Assembly: GCF_023700755.1 (NCBI RefSeq) | Contig: NZ_JAMKOJ010000002.1 | Location: forward strand, 1 to 64,000 | DNA from: Allorhizobium sonneratiae | Lineage (GTDB): Bacteria; Pseudomonadota; Alphaproteobacteria; Rhizobiales; Rhizobiaceae | DNA: 64,000 nucleotides | Direction: 5' to 3' | In this document: positions 56,190-63,964 of the stretch, piece by piece | Position numbering within the stretch: the first letter of the stretch is position 1 | How the letters are laid out: the number at the start of each line of letters is the position of its first letter | Position numbers and translations under genes: made by a program | Notes under the pieces: model-generated | Told to the model about the DNA's origin: nothing | Databases searched by the model: none | What the model saw: only the letters and a program-made list of their open reading frames with translations

Positions 56190-56794
56190 GCCGCAAGATG
56201 AAAAGCATGGCGCGGATTGCGCTTTCAATGCTGGCCCTGTTTGCCGCAGTGCCACCCGCCCTTGCGCACCCCGATATCGCCATTACCGTGCGGCTGCTGT
56301 TCAATCTCCGGCTTGGGGTTTTGACCGGGCTTGGCGAAAGCTGGACCTTCGACAAGACCTATAGCCGCACCCTGCTCGACCAGTTCGACCGAAACCGTGA
56401 CGAAAAGCTTGATGAAGACGAAGTCAAGGCGTTGGGGGCCAAACTGGCTGCCGATCTCAATCGCCGCCAGTATTTCACCGAAATCACCCTGGATGGCAAA
56501 CGCGCCGCCGGGCTGACGATGGAGGGTTTTTCCGCCGTGGTGGACAAGGGTGTGGTCACGGCAAGCTTTGCCTTCAGCGTTGCCGCGCCGCTTGATGTCA
56601 GCGGCCGACCGATTGCCGTCACCCTGCTGGACCGTGATTATGTCGCCGCCTTCCGCCTTGCCGATCAGGCAGGCATTCAGCTGCGCGGCGATCCCGACAA
56701 CAAATGCAAGACCTCGACTGCACCCGATCCTGCCAATGCCTATTTTGCCGGGCTGGTGGTGCCGACCAAGATCACGCTGAGCTGCCAGCCCTGA
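56186..56794 (+). CDS. DUF1007 family exported protein with EF-hand-like loop
   Basis: 202 residues. The signal peptide ends PPALA, so the mature protein begins HPDIAITVRL. In most DUF1007 proteins the start is HPH; here the third residue is Asp. WTFDKTYSRTLLDQFDRNRDEKLDEDEVKAL (about 51-81, two stretches) contains a 12-residue EF-hand-like loop DRNRDEKLDEDE. Four Cys or less are present (CKTS, SCQP). DUF1007 proteins often sit beside Ni/Co permeases (NicO/RcnA type); here the partner is HupE. It overlaps the membrane gene by ATGA. Confidence 0.85.
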   Translation: MSRKMKSMARIALSMLALFAAVPPALAHPDIAITVRLLFNLRLGVLTGLGESWTFDKTYSRTLLDQFDRNRDEKLDEDEVKALGAKLAADLNRRQYFTEITLDGKRAAGLTMEGFSAVVDKGVVTASFAFSVAAPLDVSGRPIAVTLLDRDYVAAFRLADQAGIQLRGDPDNKCKTSTAPDPANAYFAGLVVPTKITLSCQP

Positions 56795-56951
56795 GGGATT
56801 GCGCCCCTGCCGGACAAGGCTTCAAACAGGATTGAGCAGGCTGCTGAAAAAGGTGAGCCGGGCTGAAACCGGTCTGTTTCGATTACACGAGGCAACACAT
56901 TCAAACTATGCTAGATAGAGGGCACCGACGAGCAGAATAGAGGAGGTGTTC

Positions 56952-57977
56952 ATGCTCGAAACTGCACTTCTTGAGGATGGAGCAGGCAAGCCGCTTTTGA
57001 GCGGCAAGCTGAATGACTCGCGAGAATGGTCTGCCGTCAACGCCTTTTGCAATCGGACATATATGCCGCTTTCAACACGCCCGCTGACGCGCGGTATGGA
57101 TCCGGATGCAACGATGCGCATGTTGAAGATCGGGCGGATCACCTTCAGCCGTTTCTGCTTTGGAACCCCGACACGAGCGGATGATTTTGATCCGACATCC
57201 GGCAACATCATTGTCGTCAATACACTTCGTGGCGCCGTACGACATCCCTTGACCGGCAACGATGCTTTTGACAGTCGGCCCGGCGACAGTTACGTCGTCG
57301 ATTGCAGTCGAACCAACTATTGGAACATCGCGGACGGCAACGACCTGCAACTGAACCTGACCATTCCCCATAAAATCATGGAGGAGACGGCTCTGCGCTG
57401 GTACGGTTTCGTGCCGGGGGACGATCTTTGGAAAAAGAGATTGGTTTTCGGTGTCGGTCATTCCGGATGGTTATCGCTGCTCGAATATGCCACACGCTCG
57501 CTGGATGCACGCCGCGATGCCATCGCCAATCCCTTGATTGAGCAGCGCATTGAGGAGATGCTGTGTCTTGAGCTTCTGCGCAACTGGTCCGAATGCGCAG
57601 GGTTGAATCTGGAAACGGGTGCACGTGCAGCAGCCCCTTATTATGTGCGGGAAGCAGAACGGCTGATGATCGAGCAGGCCGCTCAAGCACCCAGTATACT
57701 GGATATTGCTGCGCGGGTGGGGGTGACTGCGCGGTCACTTTCCGAGGGTTTTCGCCGGTTTCGCGGTATAACGCCACACGCATTCCAGCACCGGCAGAGG
57801 CTCGCCTCCTTGCGCCAGGCACTGCTTGCAGCGCGACCTGACGATACCGTCACCTCGATCGCAACCGCACATGGCTTTATCAACCTTGGCGTGCTGGCCG
57901 CAAGCTATCGCAAACAATTTGGCGAAAGCCCTGCCGACACCTTGCGCAAACGTCCATTGACGGCATCACCCCCCTAA
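56952..57977 (+). CDS. AraC-family transcriptional regulator
   Basis: 341 residues from ATG 56952, with AGGAGG 5 nt upstream. The N-terminal part (about 60-200) has the cupin-like sensory fold of AraC_binding_2 regulators; the C-terminal part (about 235-335) has two helix-turn-helix units (SILDIAARVGVTARSLSEGFRRFRG and TVTSIATAHGFINLGVLAASYRKQFGESP, each quoted in part). It precedes the alcohol dehydrogenase gene by 246 bp on the same strand and may control it. Confidence 0.9.
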   Translation: MLETALLEDGAGKPLLSGKLNDSREWSAVNAFCNRTYMPLSTRPLTRGMDPDATMRMLKIGRITFSRFCFGTPTRADDFDPTSGNIIVVNTLRGAVRHPLTGNDAFDSRPGDSYVVDCSRTNYWNIADGNDLQLNLTIPHKIMEETALRWYGFVPGDDLWKKRLVFGVGHSGWLSLLEYATRSLDARRDAIANPLIEQRIEEMLCLELLRNWSECAGLNLETGARAAAPYYVREAERLMIEQAAQAPSILDIAARVGVTARSLSEGFRRFRGITPHAFQHRQRLASLRQALLAARPDDTVTSIATAHGFINLGVLAASYRKQFGESPADTLRKRPLTASPP

Positions 57978-58223
57978 GACACTCCGGGCGACTGCATCTG
58001 AAAGTCCCTTCGATCCGGCTCGATTGTGTCGATTGCATTGCATTATGCATTTCTTCCGTTTTCGAATGGAGATTTCCGAAGCGGAATGTGTGCGGCACAT
58101 TCGGTGCTGTACAGCGGATTTTTTGCGGCGTTATTTCTTGTCCTTGTCAATGTGTGACCACCGACCTTGTCCGGTCTTACCCCGAGAAGAAAGGTCACAT
58201 CCATTGCAAGGAGGAGAAACATC

Positions 58224-59261
58224 ATGAAAGCGCTGGTTTATCAGGGTCCGGGGAAAAAAGCCTGGATGGAGAGAGAAAAGCCCACCGTTCAGAAACCAAC
58301 CGACGTGATCGTCAAGGTCATGAAAACCACCATCTGTGGAACGGACCTACACATCTTGAAGGGAGACGTTCCAACAGTAGACGAAGGACGGATCCTCGGT
58401 CACGAGGGCGTCGGCGTTGTCGAGGAGGTCGGCTCCGCCATTCGCAATTTCAAAAAGGGAGATTCTGTTCTGATCTCCTGCATCACGTCTTGCGGCTCAT
58501 GCCCGAATTGCAAGCGACAGCTCTATGCCCATTGCGATGACGGTGGCTGGATTCTCGGCCACCGGATAGATGGGACACAAGCTGAATATGTCAGAATCCC
58601 GCACGGCGACAATTCACTCTATCCGATTCCGGAAGGAGCGGACGAAGAGGCTCTGGTGATGTTGTCCGACATCCTGCCGACCGGCCTTGAAATCGGCGTG
58701 CAATCCGGCGGCGTCAAGCCGGGCGATACGATCGCTATCGTCGGGGCAGGCCCCGTCGGCATGTCCGCACTCTTGACGGCGCAATTCTATTCGCCAGGCC
58801 GCATCATCATGATCGACATGGATCCGGCCCGGCTGGCACTGGCCCGTCAGTTCGGAGCGACCGATACTGTCCAGGTTGGTTCGGAAGATGCCGCGCAAAC
58901 GGTCATGCAGATGACGGGCGGTCAGGGTGTGGATGTTGCAATCGAAGCCGTTGGCGTGCCGGCAACCTTCGACATCTGCCAGAAAATCGTCATGCCGGGC
59001 GGCAAGCTTGCCAATGTCGGCGTTCACGGCAAATCCGTCGATCTGCATATCGAAGATCTCTGGATCAAGAATATCAATATCTCGATGGGTCTTGTCTGCA
59101 CCAGTACAACGCCAATGTTGCTCAAGACCGTTCAGGCCGGGAAGGTTGATCCGAAGAAGTTGATCACCCATCGCTTCGACTTCGACGACATTCTCGATGC
59201 CTACGAGGTGTTCGGCAATGCTGCACGCGAAAAGGCGATGAAGGTCATTATCGCTGCCTGA
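58224..59261 (+). CDS. Zinc-dependent alcohol dehydrogenase (MDR superfamily)
   Basis: 345 residues from ATG 58224, with AGGAGGAG upstream (the frame opens at 58167). Catalytic zinc ligands are Cys38 (TTICGTDLH) and His-Glu in GHEGVGVVEEVG; four Cys in SCGSCPNCKRQLYAHC form the structural zinc site. The cofactor loop is AIVGAGPVGMSAL. It probably oxidizes a small alcohol or reduces an aldehyde with NAD(P). The AraC-type gene upstream is the likely regulator. The substrate is unknown. Confidence 0.93.
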   Translation: MKALVYQGPGKKAWMEREKPTVQKPTDVIVKVMKTTICGTDLHILKGDVPTVDEGRILGHEGVGVVEEVGSAIRNFKKGDSVLISCITSCGSCPNCKRQLYAHCDDGGWILGHRIDGTQAEYVRIPHGDNSLYPIPEGADEEALVMLSDILPTGLEIGVQSGGVKPGDTIAIVGAGPVGMSALLTAQFYSPGRIIMIDMDPARLALARQFGATDTVQVGSEDAAQTVMQMTGGQGVDVAIEAVGVPATFDICQKIVMPGGKLANVGVHGKSVDLHIEDLWIKNINISMGLVCTSTTPMLLKTVQAGKVDPKKLITHRFDFDDILDAYEVFGNAAREKAMKVIIAA

Positions 59262-59326
59262 TTCGCGATATTATCGTGCCGATCGAGCCGGACTTGGTCG
59301 GCACGCCCCTCCGGTCGGATTATGCT

Positions 59327-59761
59327 CTACCCTTTCAGTGTCGTGACAAAGCGCGGATCGGCGCGCAGCGTGTTGCTCACCGTGCAGACCTCGTTTTCCG
59401 CCCGCCGGGCAATGGTCTGGCGGGTTTCCTCGTCGATTTCGCCGGTGATGGTGAAGGCGATCTCGAAGGTTTCGATGCGCGATAGTCCTTCTTTCGCTTT
59501 TTCACCCGTCACCTCGGCGCTGATCTCGACGATGCGGTTCAAGACGCCAAGCTCGCTGGCAACGATGCGGGCGCTCATCACCAGACAACCGGCCAGCGAG
59601 GCATAGAGGAGGTCGAGCGGATTGAAGCCCGGTTGCGAGGGTCCGGTGACGATGGCGATTTCGCCGCCCGTTGCCGAGCGGATTTCGGGAAAACCGGTGC
59701 GCCCCAGTTTGGCCGTCGCCCCCACGGCCCGCTGTCTGAGCTTCGTCTCCATCTGTGTCAT
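59327..59761 (-). CDS. OsmC family peroxiredoxin-like protein
   Basis: 144 residues. The two reactive Cys positions of the OsmC/Ohr family are visible in ASLAGCLVMSAR and ENEVCTVSNTL. OsmC proteins reduce organic hydroperoxides with thiols. It is the second gene of a minus-strand pair; its ATG overlaps the stop of the LysR gene by 4 bp, so the pair is translationally coupled. Confidence 0.88.
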   Translation of the reverse strand: MTQMETKLRQRAVGATAKLGRTGFPEIRSATGGEIAIVTGPSQPGFNPLDLLYASLAGCLVMSARIVASELGVLNRIVEISAEVTGEKAKEGLSRIETFEIAFTITGEIDEETRQTIARRAENEVCTVSNTLRADPRFVTTLKG

Positions 59762-60642
59762 CCTTCGAAAATGGCCCTTTCGGCCGCAACCTGTTCCTTC
59801 AGATAATCCACCACGGTGCGGATGCGGGCAAGATCGCGCAGGCTTTCGTGATAGGTGGTCCAGTATGCCCTTTTGATGACGATATCCGGCAGGATTCTGA
59901 CAAGCTCGTCATATTGACGGGCAATATAGCTGTGCAGAATGCCGATCCCCGCCCCGGCCAGCACCGCCTCGGTCTGGCCAATCGCCGAGGAAATCTCGAA
60001 ACCGGCATTCCAGTCGCGCATGATCTCGCCGGTAAAATTCAGCGAGGGCGTGAAGATCAGATCTTCGACATAGCCGATCCGCCGATGCTGCTTGAGATCA
60101 TCAACCGTCTTCGGCATCTCGTGACGCGCCAGATAGGTGCGCGAGGCGTAAAGCGACAGGCTGTAATCGACAAGATGCGCCGAAACGAGCCGGCCCTGCC
60201 CCGGTCGCTCCAGCGTCACGGCAATATCGGCCTCACGCTCGGACAGCGAAAAAGAGCGCGGCACCGGCACAAGCTGGATTTTCAGCTCCGGGTGACGCTC
60301 GATCAGCCCGCCAAGCCGCGAGGCAAGAAAAAACACGCCAAACCCATCCGGTGCGCCGATCCTGACCGTGCCCGCCACTTTCGTATCGGTGCGGCCAAGC
60401 CGGGCCTGCGCTTCGAGCATTTCGGTTTCCATCCGCTCGGCCGCGGACAGAAAGGTCTCGCCCTCCGCCGTCAATTCGCAGCCATGGGTGCGGCGGACGA
60501 AAAGCCGGGTGTCGAGCGCATCCTCCAGCGCCGTCAGCCGTCTGGACAGCGTTGCATGGTTGAGCCCGAGACGACGTGAGGCGGCCAGAATCTGGCCTGT
60601 GCGGGCAATGGCCAGAAAAATACGCACATCATCCCAGTTCAT
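59758..60642 (-). CDS. LysR-family transcriptional regulator
   Basis: 294 residues. MNWDDVRIFLAIARTGQILAASRRLGLNHATLSRRLTALEDAL (N-terminal HTH, split) and an effector domain starting near 90 are of the standard LTTR type. It is divergent from mmsA with 109 bp between, a layout typical of a LysR regulator controlling the neighbouring gene. A 9-bp inverted repeat (60664-60672/60698-60706) in the gap could be its operator. It overlaps osmC by 4 bp. Confidence 0.92.
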   Translation of the reverse strand: MNWDDVRIFLAIARTGQILAASRRLGLNHATLSRRLTALEDALDTRLFVRRTHGCELTAEGETFLSAAERMETEMLEAQARLGRTDTKVAGTVRIGAPDGFGVFFLASRLGGLIERHPELKIQLVPVPRSFSLSEREADIAVTLERPGQGRLVSAHLVDYSLSLYASRTYLARHEMPKTVDDLKQHRRIGYVEDLIFTPSLNFTGEIMRDWNAGFEISSAIGQTEAVLAGAGIGILHSYIARQYDELVRILPDIVIKRAYWTTYHESLRDLARIRTVVDYLKEQVAAERAIFEG

Positions 60643-60663
60643 TGACGGCCCTTAACGTTATTT

Positions 60664-60706
60664 TTTGCACAACAGATGCGTAAATCATCGCGTTGCCTTG
60701 TGCAAA
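60664..60706. promoter_or_regulatory. Putative LysR operator (spaced inverted repeat)
   Basis: TTTGCACAA (60664-60672) and TTGTGCAAA (60698-60706) are perfect reverse complements separated by 25 bp, between the divergent lysR and mmsA genes. Two half-sites a few helical turns apart could bind an LTTR tetramer. Inference from position only. Confidence 0.55.
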
Positions 60707-60751
60707 TGAAAGCCGGATACTGCCACCATTCAAAAACAGACGGAGGACCCC

Positions 60752-62248
60752 ATGTATCAGATCGGGCATTTCATTGGCGGCAAGGCCGTGGCTGGCACAT
60801 CCGGCCGCAGCCAGTCGATTTACAATCCGGCCACCGGCGAGGTTCAGGGCGAAGTGGCTTTGGCCAGCGCCGAGGAACTGAACGCGGCGGTCGCTAGCGC
60901 CAAGGCCGCCCAGCCGAAATGGGCCGCCACCAATCCGCAGCGCCGTGCCCGCGTGTTCATGAAATTCGTTCAGATGCTGAACGACAATATGGATGAACTG
61001 GCCGAAATGCTGTCGCGTGAGCATGGCAAGACCATTGAAGACGCCAAGGGCGACATCGTTCGCGGTCTGGAAGTCTGCGAATTCGTCATCGGCATTCCGC
61101 ATCTCATGAAGAGCGAGTTCACCGAGGGCGCTGGTCCCAATATCGATATGTATTCGATCCGGCAGGCCGTGGGCGTTGGCGCTGGTATTACCCCGTTCAA
61201 CTTCCCGGCGATGATTCCCATGTGGATGTTTGCCCCGGCCATTGCCTGCGGCAATGCGTTCATTCTGAAGCCCTCCGAGCGCGATCCTTCCGTGCCGATG
61301 CGTCTTGCCGAACTGATGATCGAGGCCGGTCTGCCCGAAGGCATTCTCAATGTCGTCAATGGCGATAAATCCGCCGTTGATGGTCTTTTGACCCATCCTG
61401 ATATTGGTGCCATTTCCTTCGTTGGCTCCACGCCAATCGCGCGGTATGTCTATGGCACGGCGGCGATGAACGGCAAGCGCGCCCAGTGCTTCGGCGGTGC
61501 CAAGAACCACATGATCATCATGCCGGATGCCGATCTCGATCAGGCCGCCAATGCGCTGATGGGCGCAGGCTACGGCTCGGCAGGCGAGCGCTGCATGGCG
61601 ATTTCCGTCGCCGTTCCCGTCGGCGAAGAGACCGCCAACAGGCTGATCGAAAAGCTGACACCGATGGTGGAATCGCTGCGCATCGGCCCCTATACCGATG
61701 ACAAGGCCGATATGGGCCCGGTGGTGACGAAAGAGGCGCGCGAGCGCATCCTCAGCCTGATCGACAAGGGCGTCGAGGCCGGGGCAAAGCTCGTGGTCGA
61801 TGGCCGCGATTTCAAGCTTCAGGGCTATGAAAACGGCTATTTCGTCGGCGGCTGCCTGTTTGACAATGTCACGCCGGAGATGGACATCTACAAGACCGAA
61901 ATTTTCGGCCCGGTTCTCTCCGTCGTCCGCGCGAAGAATTACGAGGAAGCCCTCGACCTGCCGATGAAGCATGAATATGGCAATGGTGTCGCCATCTATA
62001 CCCGCGACGGCGATGCCGCCCGCGATTTTGCCTCGCGCATCAATATCGGCATGGTCGGCGTCAATGTGCCGATCCCGGTTCCGCTCGCCTATCACTCCTT
62101 CGGCGGCTGGAAAGCCTCCTCCTTCGGCGATCTCAACCAGCACGGCACCGATTCGATCAAATTCTGGACCCGCACCAAGACCGTCACCAGCCGCTGGCCG
62201 TCTGGCATCAAGGACGGTGCAGAATTTGTCATGCCGACGATGAAGTGA
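60752..62248 (+). CDS. mmsA: Methylmalonate-semialdehyde dehydrogenase (CoA-acylating)
   Basis: 498 residues, ATG preceded by GGAGG. It has the Rossmann and catalytic motifs of class ALDH6: GITPFNFPAMIPMWMFAPA, FVGSTPIARYVY, GGAKNHMIIMPDAD and catalytic Cys in GSAGERCMAIS (about 283-293). It oxidizes methylmalonate or malonate semialdehyde to propionyl- or acetyl-CoA in valine and myo-inositol breakdown. The divergent LysR gene is its probable regulator. The last 15 codons form the start of a 101-bp tandem repeat array. Confidence 0.95.
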   Translation: MYQIGHFIGGKAVAGTSGRSQSIYNPATGEVQGEVALASAEELNAAVASAKAAQPKWAATNPQRRARVFMKFVQMLNDNMDELAEMLSREHGKTIEDAKGDIVRGLEVCEFVIGIPHLMKSEFTEGAGPNIDMYSIRQAVGVGAGITPFNFPAMIPMWMFAPAIACGNAFILKPSERDPSVPMRLAELMIEAGLPEGILNVVNGDKSAVDGLLTHPDIGAISFVGSTPIARYVYGTAAMNGKRAQCFGGAKNHMIIMPDADLDQAANALMGAGYGSAGERCMAISVAVPVGEETANRLIEKLTPMVESLRIGPYTDDKADMGPVVTKEARERILSLIDKGVEAGAKLVVDGRDFKLQGYENGYFVGGCLFDNVTPEMDIYKTEIFGPVLSVVRAKNYEEALDLPMKHEYGNGVAIYTRDGDAARDFASRINIGMVGVNVPIPVPLAYHSFGGWKASSFGDLNQHGTDSIKFWTRTKTVTSRWPSGIKDGAEFVMPTMK

Positions 62249-62645
62249 TGCCAGACGGCATTGCCAGTCTGCTCGTCCTCACTTCGTTGCGGGCGTGCGG
62301 GCACGGCATCTAGGATGGCGCAGAATTTGTCATGCCGACGATGAAGTGATGCCAGACGGCATTGCCAGTCTGCACGTCCTCACTTCGTTGCGGGCGTGCG
62401 GGCACGGCATCAAGGATGGCGCAGAATTTGTCATGCCGACGATGAAGTGATGCCAGACGGCAGTGCCAGTCTGCACGTCCTCACTGCGTTGCGGGCGTGC
62501 GGGCACGGCATCAAGGAGGGCGCAGAATTTGTCATGCCGACGATGATGTGATGCCAGACGGCATTGCCAGTCTGCACGTCCTCACTACGCTGCGGGCGTG
62601 TCATTGTTCAGTCTGCACGTCCTCACTACGCTGCGGGCGTGCGGG
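62204..62645 (+). repeat. Tandem repeat, 101-bp unit, about four copies, starting inside mmsA
   Basis: Units begin with GGCATC at 62204, 62305, 62406 and 62507, followed by a truncated fifth piece to about 62645. Each contains a copy of the mmsA 3' end (CAGAATTTGTCATGCCGACG ... TGA) and about 55 bp of downstream sequence. Copies differ at a few positions (for example GATGAAGTGA or GATGATGTGA). The array lies between mmsA and its terminator. Confidence 0.92.
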
Positions 62646-62795
62646 TTGATAATCAGGAAAAACGGAAGGGCAAGGCTCACACCTTGCCCTTCCGTGTCTC
62701 TGCCATCATTGTGAGCGGGAAAATCCTCTTTTTGGAATTGTTCAAAACTAGAAAAGCGACTATATAGGCTGGGACAAAGGCTGAAGGAGACTGCC
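62249..62795. other. Gap between mmsA and rirA
   Basis: 547 bp. The first 400 bp are the 101-bp tandem array, then a 13-bp hairpin (62663-62694) and about 100 bp of rirA leader. No gene is supported. Confidence 0.7.
62663..62694. terminator. Perfect 13-bp hairpin after the tandem array
   Basis: CGGAAGGGCAAGG/CCTTGCCCTTCCG with loop CTCACA. On the plus strand it is followed only by TGTCTCT, while on the minus strand TTTTT follows. It ends mmsA read-through and may also stop any minus-strand transcript from the rirA side. Confidence 0.75.
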
Positions 62796-63266
62796 ATGCG
62801 CCTGACCAAGCAGACGAACTATGCGGTGCGAATGCTGATGTATTGCGCAGCCAATAAGGACAGCCTCAGCCGGATTCCGGAAATCGCCAAGGCTTACGGC
62901 GTCTCCGAGCTTTTCCTCTTCAAGATTTTGCAACCCTTGAGCAAGGCGGGTCTGATCGAAACCGTGCGCGGACGCAATGGTGGCGTGCGGCTTGGCCGTT
63001 CTGCCGAGAGCATCAGCCTGTTCGACGTGGTCAAGGTCACCGAAGACAGTTTTGCCATGGCCGAATGCTTTGAGGATGATGGCGAGATCGAATGCCCGCT
63101 GGTCGATAGCTGCGGCCTGAACTCGGCCCTGCGCAAGGCGCTCAACGCCTTCTTTGAAGTGCTGATGCAATATTCCATCGACGATCTGGTCAAGGCGCGT
63201 CCGCAGATCAATTTCCTGCTCGGTCTCAACGACATCAAGCCGCCGGTTCCCGCACCCGCCGCTTGA
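62796..63266 (+). CDS. rirA: Rhizobial iron regulator RirA (Rrf2 family)
   Basis: 156 residues. The sequence MRLTKQTNYAVRMLMYCAAN, IPEIAKAYGVSELFLFKILQPL and VRGRNGGVRLGR, and the three Cys in AECFEDDGEIECPLVDSCGLN (4Fe-4S ligands), match RirA of Rhizobium/Agrobacterium. Under iron-replete conditions the cluster-loaded dimer represses iron uptake genes. GAAGGAG precedes the ATG. gntK follows after 64 bp. Confidence 0.95.
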   Translation: MRLTKQTNYAVRMLMYCAANKDSLSRIPEIAKAYGVSELFLFKILQPLSKAGLIETVRGRNGGVRLGRSAESISLFDVVKVTEDSFAMAECFEDDGEIECPLVDSCGLNSALRKALNAFFEVLMQYSIDDLVKARPQINFLLGLNDIKPPVPAPAA

Positions 63267-63330
63267 TCTTGCCGCACAAGCCTTTACAACATCTGCCGAT
63301 CAGAAACGTGAGTGAAAGCGGCAGAAGGCG

Positions 63331-63849
63331 ATGAAAACCATTGTGGTCATGGGGGTCAGCGGTTGCGGCAAGACCTCCATAGGAGAAGGTCTGGCAGAGC
63401 GTCTGCACCGTCCTTTTCTCGAAGGCGACAGCCTTCACCCTCAGAGCAATGTTGAGAAGATGGCCAGGGGAACGCCTCTGACAGACGATGATCGCTGGCC
63501 ATGGCTTGCCGCCATTGGTGCGCGCATGCAGCACTCCATCGCCGAAGGCAAGCCGCTGATCGTCTCCTGCTCGTCGCTGAAACGCTCCTATCGCGACCTC
63601 TTGCGCGAAGCGACCGGCAACAATACGGTTTTCGTCTTTCTCGATGGCAGCGAAGACCTGCTGACCCGCCGGATGAGCGGGCGCGAGGGCCATTTCATGC
63701 CGGTCAGCCTGCTGAAGAGCCAGCTCGCCACGCTGGAAAATCCGACGGGCGAACCGGGCGTGGTGACGGTCAGCATCGACCAGCCGGTTTCAGCGATCAT
63801 CGAAGACGCCACCAACCGGCTGGACAAGCTGTTGACCGGGGCGGCCTGA
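63331..63849 (+). CDS. gntK: Gluconokinase
   Basis: 172 residues. The P-loop VMGVSGCGKTSIGEGLAERL (about 6-25), FLEGDSLHPQSNVEKMARGTPLTDDDRWPWL (split) and CSSLKRSYRDLLR match GntK, which phosphorylates gluconate to 6-phosphogluconate. The length is normal. It is followed by a family B repeat. Confidence 0.94.
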   Translation: MKTIVVMGVSGCGKTSIGEGLAERLHRPFLEGDSLHPQSNVEKMARGTPLTDDDRWPWLAAIGARMQHSIAEGKPLIVSCSSLKRSYRDLLREATGNNTVFVFLDGSEDLLTRRMSGREGHFMPVSLLKSQLATLENPTGEPGVVTVSIDQPVSAIIEDATNRLDKLLTGAA

Positions 63850-63855
63850 TTTTCC

Positions 63856-63964
63856 TTACAGCGCCGTGCGCCAAATATGGCGCACAAAGGTCGCTGTAAG
63901 ACTTTTAATCTGCTGCATCATTTTCTCCTTAAATCGATGCCGATTTAAGGAATTATGCAGTAGA
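63856..63964 (+). repeat. Dispersed intergenic repeat, family B copy 2
   Basis: ~109 bp, about 85% identical by eye to 13193-13299: TTACAGCG...CGCTGTAA enclosing GTGCGCC/GGCGCAC, then the second stem CCTTAAATCG/CGATTTAAGG and the closing ATGCAGTAG. It begins 7 bp after the gntK stop codon. Confidence 0.8.

Noticed and set aside
62204..62645. CRISPR-like regular repeats after mmsA
   Set aside because: The 101-bp units are contiguous and nearly identical with no variable spacers and no cas genes; it is a simple tandem array.
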